From Vanilla planifolia (taxonomy: Eukaryota > Streptophyta > Magnoliopsida > Asparagales > Orchidaceae): DNA of 64,000 nucleotides. The notes beneath the pieces were generated by a model. It was not told the origin of the DNA, did no database searches, and saw nothing but the letters and a program-made list of their open reading frames with translations. The stretch is from positions 30,001 through 94,000 of the forward strand of contig JAIUJO010002032.1 of NCBI GenBank assembly GCA_023846275.1, written 5' to 3'. This document shows, piece after piece, positions 10,842-21,965 of this stretch. The position numbers were made by a program, and so were the translations under genes. The first letter of the stretch is position 1, and each line of letters begins with the position of its first letter.

Positions 10842-11787
10842 TGAAAAAGTAAGAGAAGAAGAAGAAGATGAAGAAGAAGAAGTAGAAGAACAAGGAGAAG
10901 AAGAAGAAGAAGGAGAAAAAGAGGAGGATGAGGAAGAATAGAAAAACAAGATGAGGAAGAAAATGAGGAAGAAGAGGAAGAAAAAGAAGAAGTAAAAGTA
11001 GAAGAAGGAGAAGAAGAAGAAGAAGAAGAAGAAGAAGAAAAAGAAAAAGAAAAGGAAGCAAGAGAAAAAGCAGTAGCAGAGGAAGAAGAAGGAGGAGAAG
11101 GAGAAGAGTAAGAAGAAGAAGACGAAAAAGAATGTGAAGAAGTTGAAGAAGAAGAAGAAGAAGAGGTAGATAAAGAGGAGGAGGAAGAAGAAGAAGAAAA
11201 AGAAGAAGAATAAGAAGAAGATAAGAAGAAAATGATGATGTGGAAGAAGAAGAAGAAGAAGAAGAAATGGAGAAGAAGAAGAAGAAAAAGGGGAAGAAGA
11301 AGAAGAAGAAGAAGAAGAAGAAGAAGAAGAAATAAAAGAGAAAGAAGAAGAAGAAGAAGGAGAAGAAGAAGAAGAAGAAGGAGAAGAAGAAGAAGAAGAA
11401 GAAGAAGAAGAAGAAGATGAAAGAAAAACAAGTAGGGGAAGAAGATGAGGAAGAAGAAGAGGAAGAAGAAGAAGAAAAAGAAGTAGAAGAAGAAGAAGAA
11501 GAAAAAGAAGAAGATGAAGAAGAAGAAGAAGAAAAAGAAGAAGAGGAGATAAAAGAAGAGTAAGAGGAAGAAAAGACAGAAGAAGAAAAAGAAGAAGAAA
11601 AAAAGAAAAAAGAAGAAGAAGATCAAGAAGAGAAAGAGGAAGAAAAATTAAAAAAAGAAGAGGAGGATAAAGAAGAAGTAGAAGAAGTAGAATACAAAGA
11701 TAAGGAAGAAGAAGAAGAGGAAGAGGAAGAATAAGAAGAAGAAGAAGAGGAAGAAGAAGAAGTAAAAGAAGAAGAGGAAGAGGAGAT
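10842..11787 (+). repeat. GAA purine block
   Basis: Long, fairly regular triplet array, with only occasional GAT, GTAG, AAC and AAA interruptions. Confidence 0.95.
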
Positions 11788-12235
11788 GCATTAGGGATTA
11801 GGAATCAGGGTTTAGGGATTAAGGATTGAGGAATGAATGATTATGGATTAGATACAAGGGAATATGAACTAAAGATTAGGAAGGAAGAGATTAGTGATTT
11901 GTGAGTTAGTAAAAAGGGAATAAGGATTAGGGAGTAAGGATTAGGGAATAAATAAATTGGATTAGAGATTAGAGATTAGAGATTGGAGATTAAGGATTCG
12001 TGATATGGGGTTAGGGATAAAGGATGACAGGATTACTAACTAGGGATTAGTGATAAAGAATTAATGATTTAATTTTTAAGGATTAGGGTTTAGAGATTAA
12101 GGATTAAGGAATAGCAATTAGGGAATAAAGATTTGGGATTAAGGATTAAAGATGAGAGATTAGGGATATTGGATTCAAAATTAGAGATTAGGGATTAAGG
12201 GTTAAAGAATAAGGGATTAGCAATTAAGGATTTGG
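11788..12235 (+). repeat. Heptamer island 11
   Basis: Aligns with island 15 (18.35 kb): both have GAATGAATGATTA, then GATTAGATA and GGGAATATGAA in order, and both exit through TTTGGGGGAA. Offset about 6.56 kb. Confidence 0.94.
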
Positions 12236-12883
12236 GGGAAAGAAGAAAAAGAAGGAGATGAGTAAGAGGAAGAAAAAGTGAAGAAGAAGAAGAAGAAGAG
12301 GAAGATGAAAAGGAAGGAGGAGAAGAATAAGAAGAAGAAGAAGAGCAAGAAGAAGCAATGAAGAAGAAGAAGAAAGAGAAGAAACAGAAGAAGAAGAAGA
12401 AGAAGAAGAAGAAGAAGAAGAAGAAGAAAAAGAAGAAGAAGAAGGAGAAGAAGAAGAAGTAAAATAAAAAGAAATTGAAAAGGAAGAAGAATTAAAACAA
12501 GAAGGAGAGGAAGAAGAAGAACAAGAAGAAAAAGAAGAAAAAGAAGAAAAACAAGTAGAGGAATATGTAAAGGATGAATAAAAAGAATAAGAAGAAAAGA
12601 AGAAGAAAAGAAGAAGAAGAAGAGGAAGAGGAAAAGAAGGGGAAGAAGAATAAGGCATAAAAGAAGAAGAAGAAGAAGAAGAAGAAGAAGATAAAGAAGA
12701 AGAAGAAGAAGAAGAAGAAGAGGATGAAAAAGAAGAAGAAGATGAGAGAGAAGAAGAGGAGGAAGATTGGGAAGAAGAGGAAGATGTAGAAGACAAAGAT
12801 GAAGTAGAAGAAGAACAAGAAGTGGAAGAAAAGGAATAAGAAGAAGAGGAAGAAGAAGTAGAAGTAGAAGAGGAAAAAGTGAT
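12236..12883 (+). repeat. GAA purine block
   Basis: Triplet array with perfect runs near 12390-12430 and 12662-12690. The first 30 bp match the start of the block at 18817. Confidence 0.95.
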
Positions 12884-13380
12884 GAATTTGGGATTAGAGA
12901 TTTGGGGTTATGGATTAGGGTTTAAGGATTAAGGATTAAGGAATGAAGGATTGAGAATTAGGTATAAGGGAATATGGATTTAAGATTGAGGAGGAAAGGA
13001 TTAAGGATTGGGAGTTAGTAATTAGAGATTACGGATTAAGGATTTGGGAGGTAGTAATTTATGATTGGGCATTAGCTAGTAAGGATTATGGAATAAATAA
13101 CTGGGATAAAGGATTAGAGATTAGAGATTAAGGATTAGGGATTAAGGATGAAGGGTTTAATGATTGAGGATTACAGATTAAGAATTATGGGAATAGATAT
13201 TAAGGATTATGGGTTAGAGACTAAGAATTTAAGATTATGGATTAGGGATTTACGATTAGGGAATGGAGATTAAGGATAAAGGATTAAAGATTACAATTTA
13301 GGGATGTAGGATTTAAGATTAAAGATTAGGAATTAGGGAATAAAGATTAAGAGATTTGGTATAAAGGATTAGGAATTAAA
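12884..13380 (+). repeat. Heptamer island 12
   Basis: Landmark GGAGTTAGTAATTAG near 13011 and GGAATAAATAACTGGG near 13090. Non-F ending. Confidence 0.94.
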
Positions 13381-14006
13381 GAGAAGGGAGAAAGGAGAAG
13401 GAGAAGAAGAAGAAGATTGTGAAGATGTAATAGAAGAAGAAAAAGAATAAAAAGAAGAGGAAGACAAAGAGGAAGAAGAAGATGAAGAAGAAGAAGAAGA
13501 AGAAGTGGAAGATGTAGACAAAGAAGAAGAACAACAAGAAGAAGAGAAGAAGGAAAAGAAGAAGAAGAAGAAGAAGAAGAAGAAGAAAGAGTAGAAGAAG
13601 AAGAGAAGAAAAAGAAGAGGAAGAAGAAGAAAAAGAAATAGAAAAAGAAGAAGAATAAGAACAAGAAGGAGGAGAAGAAGAAGAATAAGAAGAAGAAGGA
13701 GAATAATAAGAGGAAAAAGAAGAAGAGAAGGAAGAAGAAGACGTAGAAGAAGAAGAAGAAGAAGAAGAAGAAGAAGGAGAGGAAAAAGAAAAAGAAGAAG
13801 AAGAAGAAAAGGAAGAAGAACAAAAAAAAAGAAGAACAAGATGAAGAAGAAAAAGAAGAAGAAGAAGAAGAAGAAGAGGAAGATGTGGAAGAAGTGGAAG
13901 AAGAAGAAGGCAAAGATGAGGAGGAATATGAAGAAGAAATGGAAGAAGAAGAAGATGAAGAGGAAGAAGAAGAAGAAGAAGTAAAAGAAGCAAAGGAAAA
14001 AGAGGT
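13381..14006 (+). repeat. GAA purine block
   Basis: Short GGGAGAAAGGAGAAGGAG start, then GAA triplets with GAC, AAC and GAT substitutions. Confidence 0.95.
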
Positions 14007-14670
14007 CGAATTAAGGATTAGGGATCAAGAGTTAGGGATTCAGAATTAAGGATTAGGGATTATGGAATGAAAGCTTATTGATTATGCATCAGAGTATAGG
14101 GATTAAAGATTAAGGAGGGGAAGATTGGGGATAAGGGATTAAAGATTTAGGAATTAGGAATTTGATATTAATGTTTATGTATTTGAGATTAGGGATTAAG
14201 TAATAGGGATTAGGGAATAAGTGATAAGGATTTTAGATTAAGGATTTAGGATTAGGTGTTTGGAAGTAGGGATTAGGGATGAAGAGATTAATGATTAAGG
14301 ATTAAGAATTGAGGGATTTATACTAAGGATAAGGGATTAGAGATTAGGTTTTTAAGATTAGGGATTAGGGAATGGGGTTAAGGATTAGAGATTAGATATT
14401 AGGGATGTAGGATTTAGAACTAGAGATTAGAGATTAGAGATTAGGAGATTAAGATTAGCTTTAGAGATTAGGGATTACAGATTTAAGATTAGTGATTAAG
14501 GATTAAGGATTAAGGACTAGTGATTAAGGATTATTGATTATAGGTTAAGGTTTAGGGATTATGGATTAGGTATTAGAGATTAGAGATTTGGGATTAGAGT
14601 TAGGGATTACAATTTAGGGATTAGAGATTTAAGATAGATTAGAGATTAAGGATTAAGGATTAAAGATTAG
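14007..14670 (+). repeat. Heptamer island 13
   Basis: GGGAATAAGTGATAAGG near 14212, TTTATACTAAGG near 14327, and a degenerate element E (GATTAAGATTAGCTTTAG) near 14446. Exits into a long period-7 purine zone. Confidence 0.95.
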
Positions 14671-16373
14671 GAAGAAGGAAGAAAAAAGGAAGGAGAAGAA
14701 GATGGAAGAAAGAAGAAGGAAGAAGGAAGATGGAAGAAAGAAGAAGTAAAAGAGGAAGAACAAGAGGAAGTATAAAGAAGAAAGAAAGAGGATGGAACAA
14801 GGAAGAAGGAAGGAGGTAGGAAGAAGAATGAAGAAAGAAGAAAGAAGAAAGAAGAAAGAAGAAAGAAGAAAGAAGAAAGAAGAAAGAAGAAGAGGAGGAA
14901 GAAGAAGAAGAAGAAGGGAAAGAATAAGATGATGATGAAGAAAAAGAAGAAGATGTTGATAAAGAAGTACAAGAAGAGGAAGAATGGGAAGGGGAAGAAG
15001 AAGAAGAAGAAGAAGATGATGATGATGAAGAGAAGAAGAAGGATAAGAGGAAGAAGAAGAAGAAGAAAAAGAAGATTAAGAACATGAAGAAGAAGAAGAG
15101 GGAGAAGAAGAAGAAGAAAAAGAAGTTGAAGAAGAAGAAGAGAAAGGGAAGAAGAAGAAAAAAAGAAGTAAAAAGAAGAAAAAAAGAAAGTGGAAAGAAG
15201 AAGGAAGAAAGAAGATGGAAGAAGAAGAAGCAAGAAGGAAGAGGGAATAAGAAGAAGGAAGATTGAAGTTGGAATAAGGATGAAATAAGAAGGATGAAGG
15301 AATATAAAGAGGATGGAAGAAGGAAGAAGGAAGAAGGAAGTAGATGAAGAAGGAGAAGAAGAAGAAGTCGAAGAAGAGGAGGAGGAAGAGGAGGAGGATG
15401 AGGTAGAGGAAGATGAAGAACAAGGGGAAAAAGGGGAAGAAGAGGAAGAAGATAACGAGGAAGATGAAAAAGAAAAAGATGATGATGATGATGAGGAAGA
15501 AGAAGAAGAAGTAGAAGAAGAATAAAAAGAAAAAGAAGAAGTGGAAGAAGAAGACGAGAAGGAAGAAGAAGTAGAAGAAGAACTGAATGAAGAAGAAGAA
15601 GAAGAAGAAGACAAAGAAGTAAAAACAAAAGAAGAAGAGGAAGATGAAGAAGAAAAAAGGAACAAAAAGAAGAAGCGAAGAAGAAAAAGATGAGCATGAA
15701 GAAGTAGAAGAAAGAAGAAGAAGAAGAAGAAGAAGAAGAAATAAAAGAAGAAGAACAAGATGATGAAGAAAAGGAAGAAGAAGAAGAAATAGAAGATGAT
15801 GAAGAAATAGAAGAGGTGGAAGTAACAGAAGGAGATGGAGAGGAAGAAGAAGAAGAAGAAGGAGAAGAAGAATTAGAAGTAGAAGAACAAGTAGAGGAAG
15901 AATAAGGGTAAGAAGAAGAAGGAAAGGGATAGGAAGAAGAAGAAGAAGAAGGAGGAGGAAAGGGATAGGAAGAAGAAGAAGAAGAAGGAGAAGAAGAATT
16001 AGAAGTAGAAGAACAAGTTGAGGAAGAATAAGGGTAAGAAGAAGAAAGAAAGGGATAGGAAGAAGAAGAAGAAAAAGAAGAAGAATAATAAGAAGAAGAA
16101 GAAGAGGAAAAAGAAGAAGAGGAAGAAAAAGTAGATGTAGAAGAAGAAGAAGAAGAATTATAAGAAGAGAAAGAAGAATAAGAAGTAAAAGAAGAGGATG
16201 AGGAAGAACAAGAAGAAGTGGAAGAAGATATAGAATAGGTAGAAGAAGAAGAAGAGGAGGAAGATGAGGGAGAAGAAGAAGAAGAAGAAGAAGAAGATGA
16301 GGAAGGAGTGGAAGAAAAAAAAGAAAATGAAAAAGAGGAAAAAGAAAAAGATAAGAAGAAAAGAAAGATGTGA
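14671..16373 (+). repeat. Zoned purine block with perfect GAAGAAA heptamers
   Basis: 14671-14890 is period-7 purine DNA, including eight perfect GAAGAAA units at 14830-14885. A second heptamer patch (GGAAGAA) lies near 15190-15345. The rest is GAA triplets, including a tandem duplication with a 126-bp period (AATTAGAAGTAG at 15871 and 15997). Confidence 0.95.
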
Positions 16374-17500
16374 CAGATTATGGATTAGGGGTTAGGGATT
16401 AGAGATTAAGGAATGCACGATTAAGTATTAGGTATCAGGGAACACAAGTTAAAGGTCATGGGGGGAGTGATTAGGGATTATTGATTTTGGAGATAGCAAT
16501 TAGAGATTAGGGTCTAGGGATTATGGAGCGGGGAATAAGGAATATGTCACAAGGATTAGGGATTAGGTATTAAAAGTTTGGGATTAAGGATGAATGGATT
16601 AATGATTATGTATTAAAGATTAGAGATTAAAAATTAAGAGAATAATTATTAAGGATAAAGGATTAGAGATTAAGAATTTAAGATTAAGGTTTGGAGAATA
16701 GAGATAAGGGATGATGGATTAGATTTAGAGATTAGAGATACTGGTTTAAGGATTAGAGATTAGAGATTAAGGGATTAGGATTAGGATTAGGGATTAGGGA
16801 TTAGGTACTAAAGATTAAGGATTAGTGTTGAAGGATTAGGGAATAGGGATTAGAGATTAGGGATATGGATTATGTATTATAGATTAATGATTAGGGATTA
16901 GATATTAGAGAATAAAATTTAAGGATTAGAGATTTAGGATTAGAGGTTAGGGATTGAAGATTAAGGATTGGAGATTAGGGATTGACGATTAATGATTGGA
17001 TATTAGGGATTAAGGATTAACAATAACGATTACGGATTATTGATTAGGGGTTAGCATTAAGGATTAAGGAATAGGGATTAGGAATTAAGGATTTGGGATT
17101 AGGGATTAGGGATTAAGGATTAGGTATCAGGGAATAAAGTGTAAGGATTAGAGATTTAAGATTATAGATTAGGGATTAAAGGTTAAGGATTGGATATTAG
17201 GGATTAAGGATTAATCATTGGATATTAGGGATTAAAAATTAATAATAATGATTAAGAATTAAGGATTAGGGGTTATGGTTAAGGATTAAGGATCAGGGAT
17301 TAGGAATTAAGAATTAGAGATTAGGGATTAGACATTAAGGATTAAAGATTAAGGATTAAGGATTATAGATTCAGGATAGAATAGGCATTGGGGATGACGA
17401 TTAAGGGAGAAATGTATTAGGCATTATAGATTTAAGGATGAGAGATTAGGAAGGGAGGGTTTAAGTAGTAAAGATTACGGAATAAAGATTAACAATTACG
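16374..17500 (+). repeat. Heptamer island 14 ending in element F
   Basis: Longest island. Its first part aligns with island 10 at an offset of 6413 bp. An internal local duplication includes GATTGGATATTAGGGATTAA (about 16990 and 17190). Element F from 17420 and exit ATTACGAAGTAG. Confidence 0.95.
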
Positions 17501-18353
17501 AAGTAGAATGAGGAGAAGAAGATGATGGTGATGATGATGAAGAAGAAGAAGAAGAAAAGAAAGAAAAAGAATAAGAATAAGAAGAGGACGATGAAGAATA
17601 AGAAGAAGAAGAAAAAGAAGAAGAAAAAGAGGAAGATGAGGAAGAAAATGAGGAAGATGAGGAGAAAGAAGAAGTAGAAGAAGAAGAAGAAGAAGAAGAG
17701 GAAGGAGAAGAAGAAAAAGAAGAAGAAGAGGAAGAAGGAGAAGAAGAAGTTGAAGAGGAAGAACAAGAACAAAAAGAAGAAGAAGAGGTAGTTGAAGAGG
17801 AAGAAGAAGAAGACGAAGAAGAAGAAGGAGAAGATGAAGATGAAAAAGAAGAAGAGAAGAAGAAGAAGAAGAAGAAACAAATGGAGAAGAAGAAGAAGAA
17901 GTAAAAAGGGGAGAAGAAGAAGAAGAAAAAGAAGAAGAAGAAAAAATAAAAGAGAAAGAAGAAGGAGAAGAAGAAGAAGAAGAAGAAAAAGAACAAGTAG
18001 GGGAAGAAGATGAGGAAGAAGAGGAGGAAGAAGAAGAAGAAAATGACGTAGAAGAAGAAGATGAAGAAAAAGAGGAAGACGAAGAAAAAGAAGAAGAGGA
18101 GGAAAAAGTTGAAGGGGAGGTAGAAGAAGACTTGAAGGAAGAAAAAGAAGATCAAGAAGAAGGAAAATAAGAAGAAGGAGAAGATGAAGAAGAAGAGAAG
18201 AAGAAGAAAGAAGAAGAAGAAGAAGTAGGGAAAAAAGAATAAAAATAAAAGAAGTAGAGGAAGATAAAGAAGAAGTAGAAGAGATAGAATACAAAGATGA
18301 GGAAGAAGAAGAAGAAAAGGAAGAAGAAGTAGAAGAAGAAGAAAAAGAGTAAA
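17501..18353 (+). repeat. GAA purine block
   Basis: GAT-rich start (17518-17545), then GAA triplets with GGAGAA patches. Confidence 0.95.
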
Positions 18354-18816
18354 TGAATTGGGGATTAAGAATTAGGTTTTGGGGAATAGGGTTTAGGGAT
18401 TAGGGATTAAGGAATGAATGATTAAGGATTAGATATAGGGGAATATGAATTAATGATTAAGAAGGAAGGGATTAGGCATTTGGGAGTTAGCTATAAGGGA
18501 TTAAGGATGAGGGAGTAAGGAATTGGGAATAAATAATTTGGATTAGGGACTAGATATAAGGGATATGGGGTTAAGGATAAATGATGATGGGATTACTGAC
18601 TATGGAATAGAGATTAGGGATTAATTATTAAGGATGAAGATTTATAGATTAAGGATTTATGATTAAGGATTAGGGATCAGGGAATAGTGATTAGCGAATA
18701 AAGATTTGGGATTAAAGATTATAGATCTGAGATTAGGGATATAAGATTCAGAACTAGATATTAGGGATTAAGGGTTAGAGATTAGGAGATTATGGATTAG
18801 CAATTAGCAATTTGGG
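18354..18816 (+). repeat. Heptamer island 15
   Basis: Paralogue of island 11 (shared words and shared TTTGGGGGAA exit). Contains GGGAGTTAGCTATAAGG near 18485 and GGGAATAAATAATTTGG near 18525. Confidence 0.94.
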
Positions 18817-19409
18817 GGAAGGAAGAAAAAAAGGACATCAGTAAGAAGAAAAAGAAGTGAAGAAGTAGAGGAAGAAGAAGAAGAAGAAGAGGAAGGTGAA
18901 AAGGAAGGAGAAGAGGAAGAAGAAGAAAACGAAGAGGAAGATGAAGAAGAAGTAGAAGAAAAAGAAGAAGAAGAGTAAGAAGAAGAGAAGAAGAAGATGA
19001 TGATGAAGAAGAAGAAGAAGGAGAAGAAACAAAAGAAGAAGAAGAAGAAGAAGAAAAAGAAGAAGAAGGAGAAGTAGAAGGAGAAGTAAAAGAAAAAGAA
19101 ATTGAAGATGAAGAAGAATAAGAAGAGAGAAAAGAAGAAGGAGAAGAGGAAGAGGAAACAGAAGAGGAAGAAGAAGAAAACGTAAAAGTAGAAGAAGAAG
19201 AACAAGAGGAAAAAGATGATGAAGTAGAAGAGGAAGAAAAAGAAAAAGAAGAAGAAGAAGAAGATGATGATGAGAAAGTAGAAGAAAAAGAAGAAGAGGA
19301 AGATGAGGAAGAAGTGAAAGAAGTAAAAGCCAAGATAAGGTCAAAGAAGTAGAGGAAGAGGAAGAAGAAGAAGAAGAAGAAGAAGTAGAAGAGGAAGAGG
19401 AAGAACTGA
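18817..19409 (+). repeat. GAA purine block
   Basis: GAA triplets with GAT and GTAG interruptions. Confidence 0.95.
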
Positions 19410-19665
19410 TGGATTAGCGATTAAGGGTTAGTGATTAGGGATTAAGGATTAAGGATATAGGATTAAGGATTAAGGATGAGGGGATTAATGACTTGGGATT
19501 AGAAATTAGAGATTTGGAATTTAAGATTAAGGATTTTGGGATTAGGGAATAGGGATTAAAGATTAAGGATTAAAGATAAGAGATTAAGAATATAAGATTC
19601 AACATTAGAGATTAATGATTAAGTACTAGAGATTAAAGTATTAGAGATTAATGATTAGGGACTAG
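19410..19665 (+). repeat. Heptamer island 16
   Basis: Short ATTAGGG-like island; ends ATTAGGGACTAGAAAGAAGG. Contains a small duplication around AGTACTAGAGATTAAAGTA. Confidence 0.94.
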
Positions 19666-20002
19666 AAAGAAGGAAGAAGATGGAGAAGAGTAAGAAGAAG
19701 AAGACGAAGAAGAAGAAGGTGAAGAAGTAGTAGAAGAAGAAGAAGAAGAGGAAGATGAAGAGGAAGAAGAAGAAGAAGAGAAGGAAAATGAAGAATTACA
19801 AGAAAAAGAAGAACAAGAAGAAGAGAATAAGAAAAGGAAAAAGATGATGAAGAAGAAGAGGAAGAAGAAAAAGAAGAAGTAGAAGAAATAGAAGAAGAAA
19901 AAGAAGTAAATAGGAAAGGAGAAGAAGAAGGAGAAAAAGAAGAAGAAAAGGAAATAAAAAAAGGAACAAGAACAAGAACAAGAACAAGAAGGAGAAGAAG
20001 AC

Positions 20003-20040
<38 letters not shown>

Positions 20041-20280
20041 AGAAAAAGAAGAAAAATTGTAGAGGAAGAAGAAGAGTAAGAAGAGGAACAAGGAGACGAA
20101 GAAGAAGAAAAAGGAGAAGGAAAAGAGGAGGGAAAAGAAGAGGAAAAAGAAGAAGTGGAAGAAGAAGAAGTCAAAAGAAGATGAAGAAGTATAAGAGGAA
20201 GAAGAAGAACAAGAATAAGAACAAGAAAGAGAAGTGATGAAGAAGATGAGGAAAGGTAGAAGAAAGAGAAAAAAGGGAAG
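19666..20280 (+). repeat. GAA purine block with AACAAG hexamers
   Basis: Triplets, with a perfect (AACAAG)4 run at 19965-19988. The last 60 bp (GAAGATGAGGAAAGGTAGAAG, then AGAGAAAAAAGGGAAGG) recur at the end of each HOR-C unit. Confidence 0.94.
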
Positions 20281-20389
20281 GATAAGGGATGTAAGATTCA
20301 GGATTACAGATTAGGGATTAAAGATTAGAGATTAGGGGATCAAGATTAGCATTAGATATTAAAGATTAGGGATTAATGATTATGGAATA
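20281..20389 (+). repeat. Heptamer island 17 (HOR-C copy 1)
   Basis: GGGATGTAAGATTCAGG, then element E at 20338-20355, then GGGATTAATGATTATGG. Nearly identical to islands 18-21. Confidence 0.95.
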
Positions 20390-21850
20390 AGGAAGAAGAA
20401 GAGAAAGAATAAGTAGAAAGTAGAAGAAAGAAGAAAGAGGAAAGAGGAAGGAAGAAAGAAGATGGAGTGAGGAAGAAACTAGAAGGAAGAAGGAATAAGA
20501 AAAAGGAAGAAGGAAAAAGGAAGATATAAGAAGGAAGAAGGAATAAGGAAGATGGAAGAAAGAAGAAGGAAGAAGAAGAAGAAGAAGAAGAAGAAGAAGG
20601 AGAAGACAAAGAAGTGGAAGAGGAAGAGGAAGAGTAAGATTAAGAGGTAAAAGAAGACGTAAAGGAAGGGGAAGAAGACGAAGAGATGGAAGTAGAAGAA
20701 GAAGATAAAGAAAAAGAATAAGATGATAAGAAAGAAAATGAAGAAAATGAAGAAGAAGAAGAAGAAGAAGACAAATAAGTGGAAGTGGAAGAGGAATAGG
20801 AAGATTAAGAGGTAAGAAGAAGAAGAAGAAGAAGAAGGAGAAGTATAAGTAGTACAAGAAGTAGAAGAAGAAGAAGAAGAAGAAGAAGAAGAGGAAATCG
20901 AATAAGAAGAAGAAGAAGACATAGAAGTGAAGTAGAAGAAGAATAAGAAGAAGAGGCAAAAAAAGAAAAAGAATAAGAACAAGAAGAAGAAGAAGAAGCG
21001 AAAGAAGAAGAACAAGAATAAGAAGAGGAAGAACAAGGAGAAAAGAAGAAAAGAAGAAGATGAAGAAGAAGAAGAAGAAGAAGAAGAAGAAGAGGAAGGG
21101 GGAGAAGAAGAAGCAGAAGAAGAAGAAGAATAATAAGAAGAAGAGGAAGAGGAAGAAGAAGAAGAAAATGAAGAAGAAGAAGTAGAAAAAGAAGAAGTAG
21201 AAGAAGAAGAAGAAGTAGAAGAAGAAGAGAAGAAGAAGAAGATGAAGAAGAAGAGGAAGAAAAAGAAGAAGAAGAAATGGAAGAAGAAGAAGAAGACGTG
21301 GAAGAAGAAGAAGTAGAAGAAGAAGATGAGGAAGATGAAAAAGAAGAATAAGAAGAATAGGAAGAAGAAGAAGCAAGAAGAAGAAGAAGAAGACGTGGAA
21401 GAAGAAGAAGTAGAAGAAGAAGAAGATGAGGAAGATGAAAAAGAAGAATAAGAAGAATAGGAAGAAGAAGAAGCAAGAAGAAGAAAAAGGAAAAAGGAAG
21501 AAGAAGGAAAAAAGAAGATAGATGAAGGAATAAGGAAGAAGGAAGAAGGTAGAAAGAATGAAGGAGAAGTAGAAGAAGTAGAAGTGGAAGAAGAGGAGGA
21601 GGAGGAAGATGAAGAGGAAGAAGAAGAGTAAGGAGAAGAGGAACAAGGAGAAGAAGAAGAAGAAAAATGAGATGGAAAAGAGGAGGAAAAAGAAGAGGAA
21701 AAAGAAGAAGTGGAAGAAGAAGAAGTCGTAAAAGAAAAAGAAGAAGAAGAAGATGAAGAAGAATATGAGGAAGAAGAAGAAGAAGAAGAAGAAGAATAGG
21801 AGAAGTAGATGAAGAAGATGAGAAAAAGTAGAAGAAAGAGAGGAAGGGGA
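20390..21850 (+). repeat. Zoned purine block (HOR-C copy 1)
   Basis: Heptamer zone to about 20600 (GGAAGAA, GGAATAA, GGAAGAT), then triplets. Contains a tandem duplication with a 97-100 bp period (GACGTGG at 21295 and 21392) and another heptamer patch near 21485-21550. Confidence 0.94.
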
Positions 21851-21965
21851 AGGATAAGGGATGTAAGATTAAGGATTACAGATTAAGGATTAGATATTAG
21901 AGATTAGGTGATCAAGATTAGCATTAGAGATTAAAGATCAGGGATTAATGATTATGGATTAGGTA
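21851..21965 (+). repeat. Heptamer island 18 (HOR-C copy 2)
   Basis: GGGATGTAAGATTAAGG and element E at 21910-21927. Confidence 0.95.
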
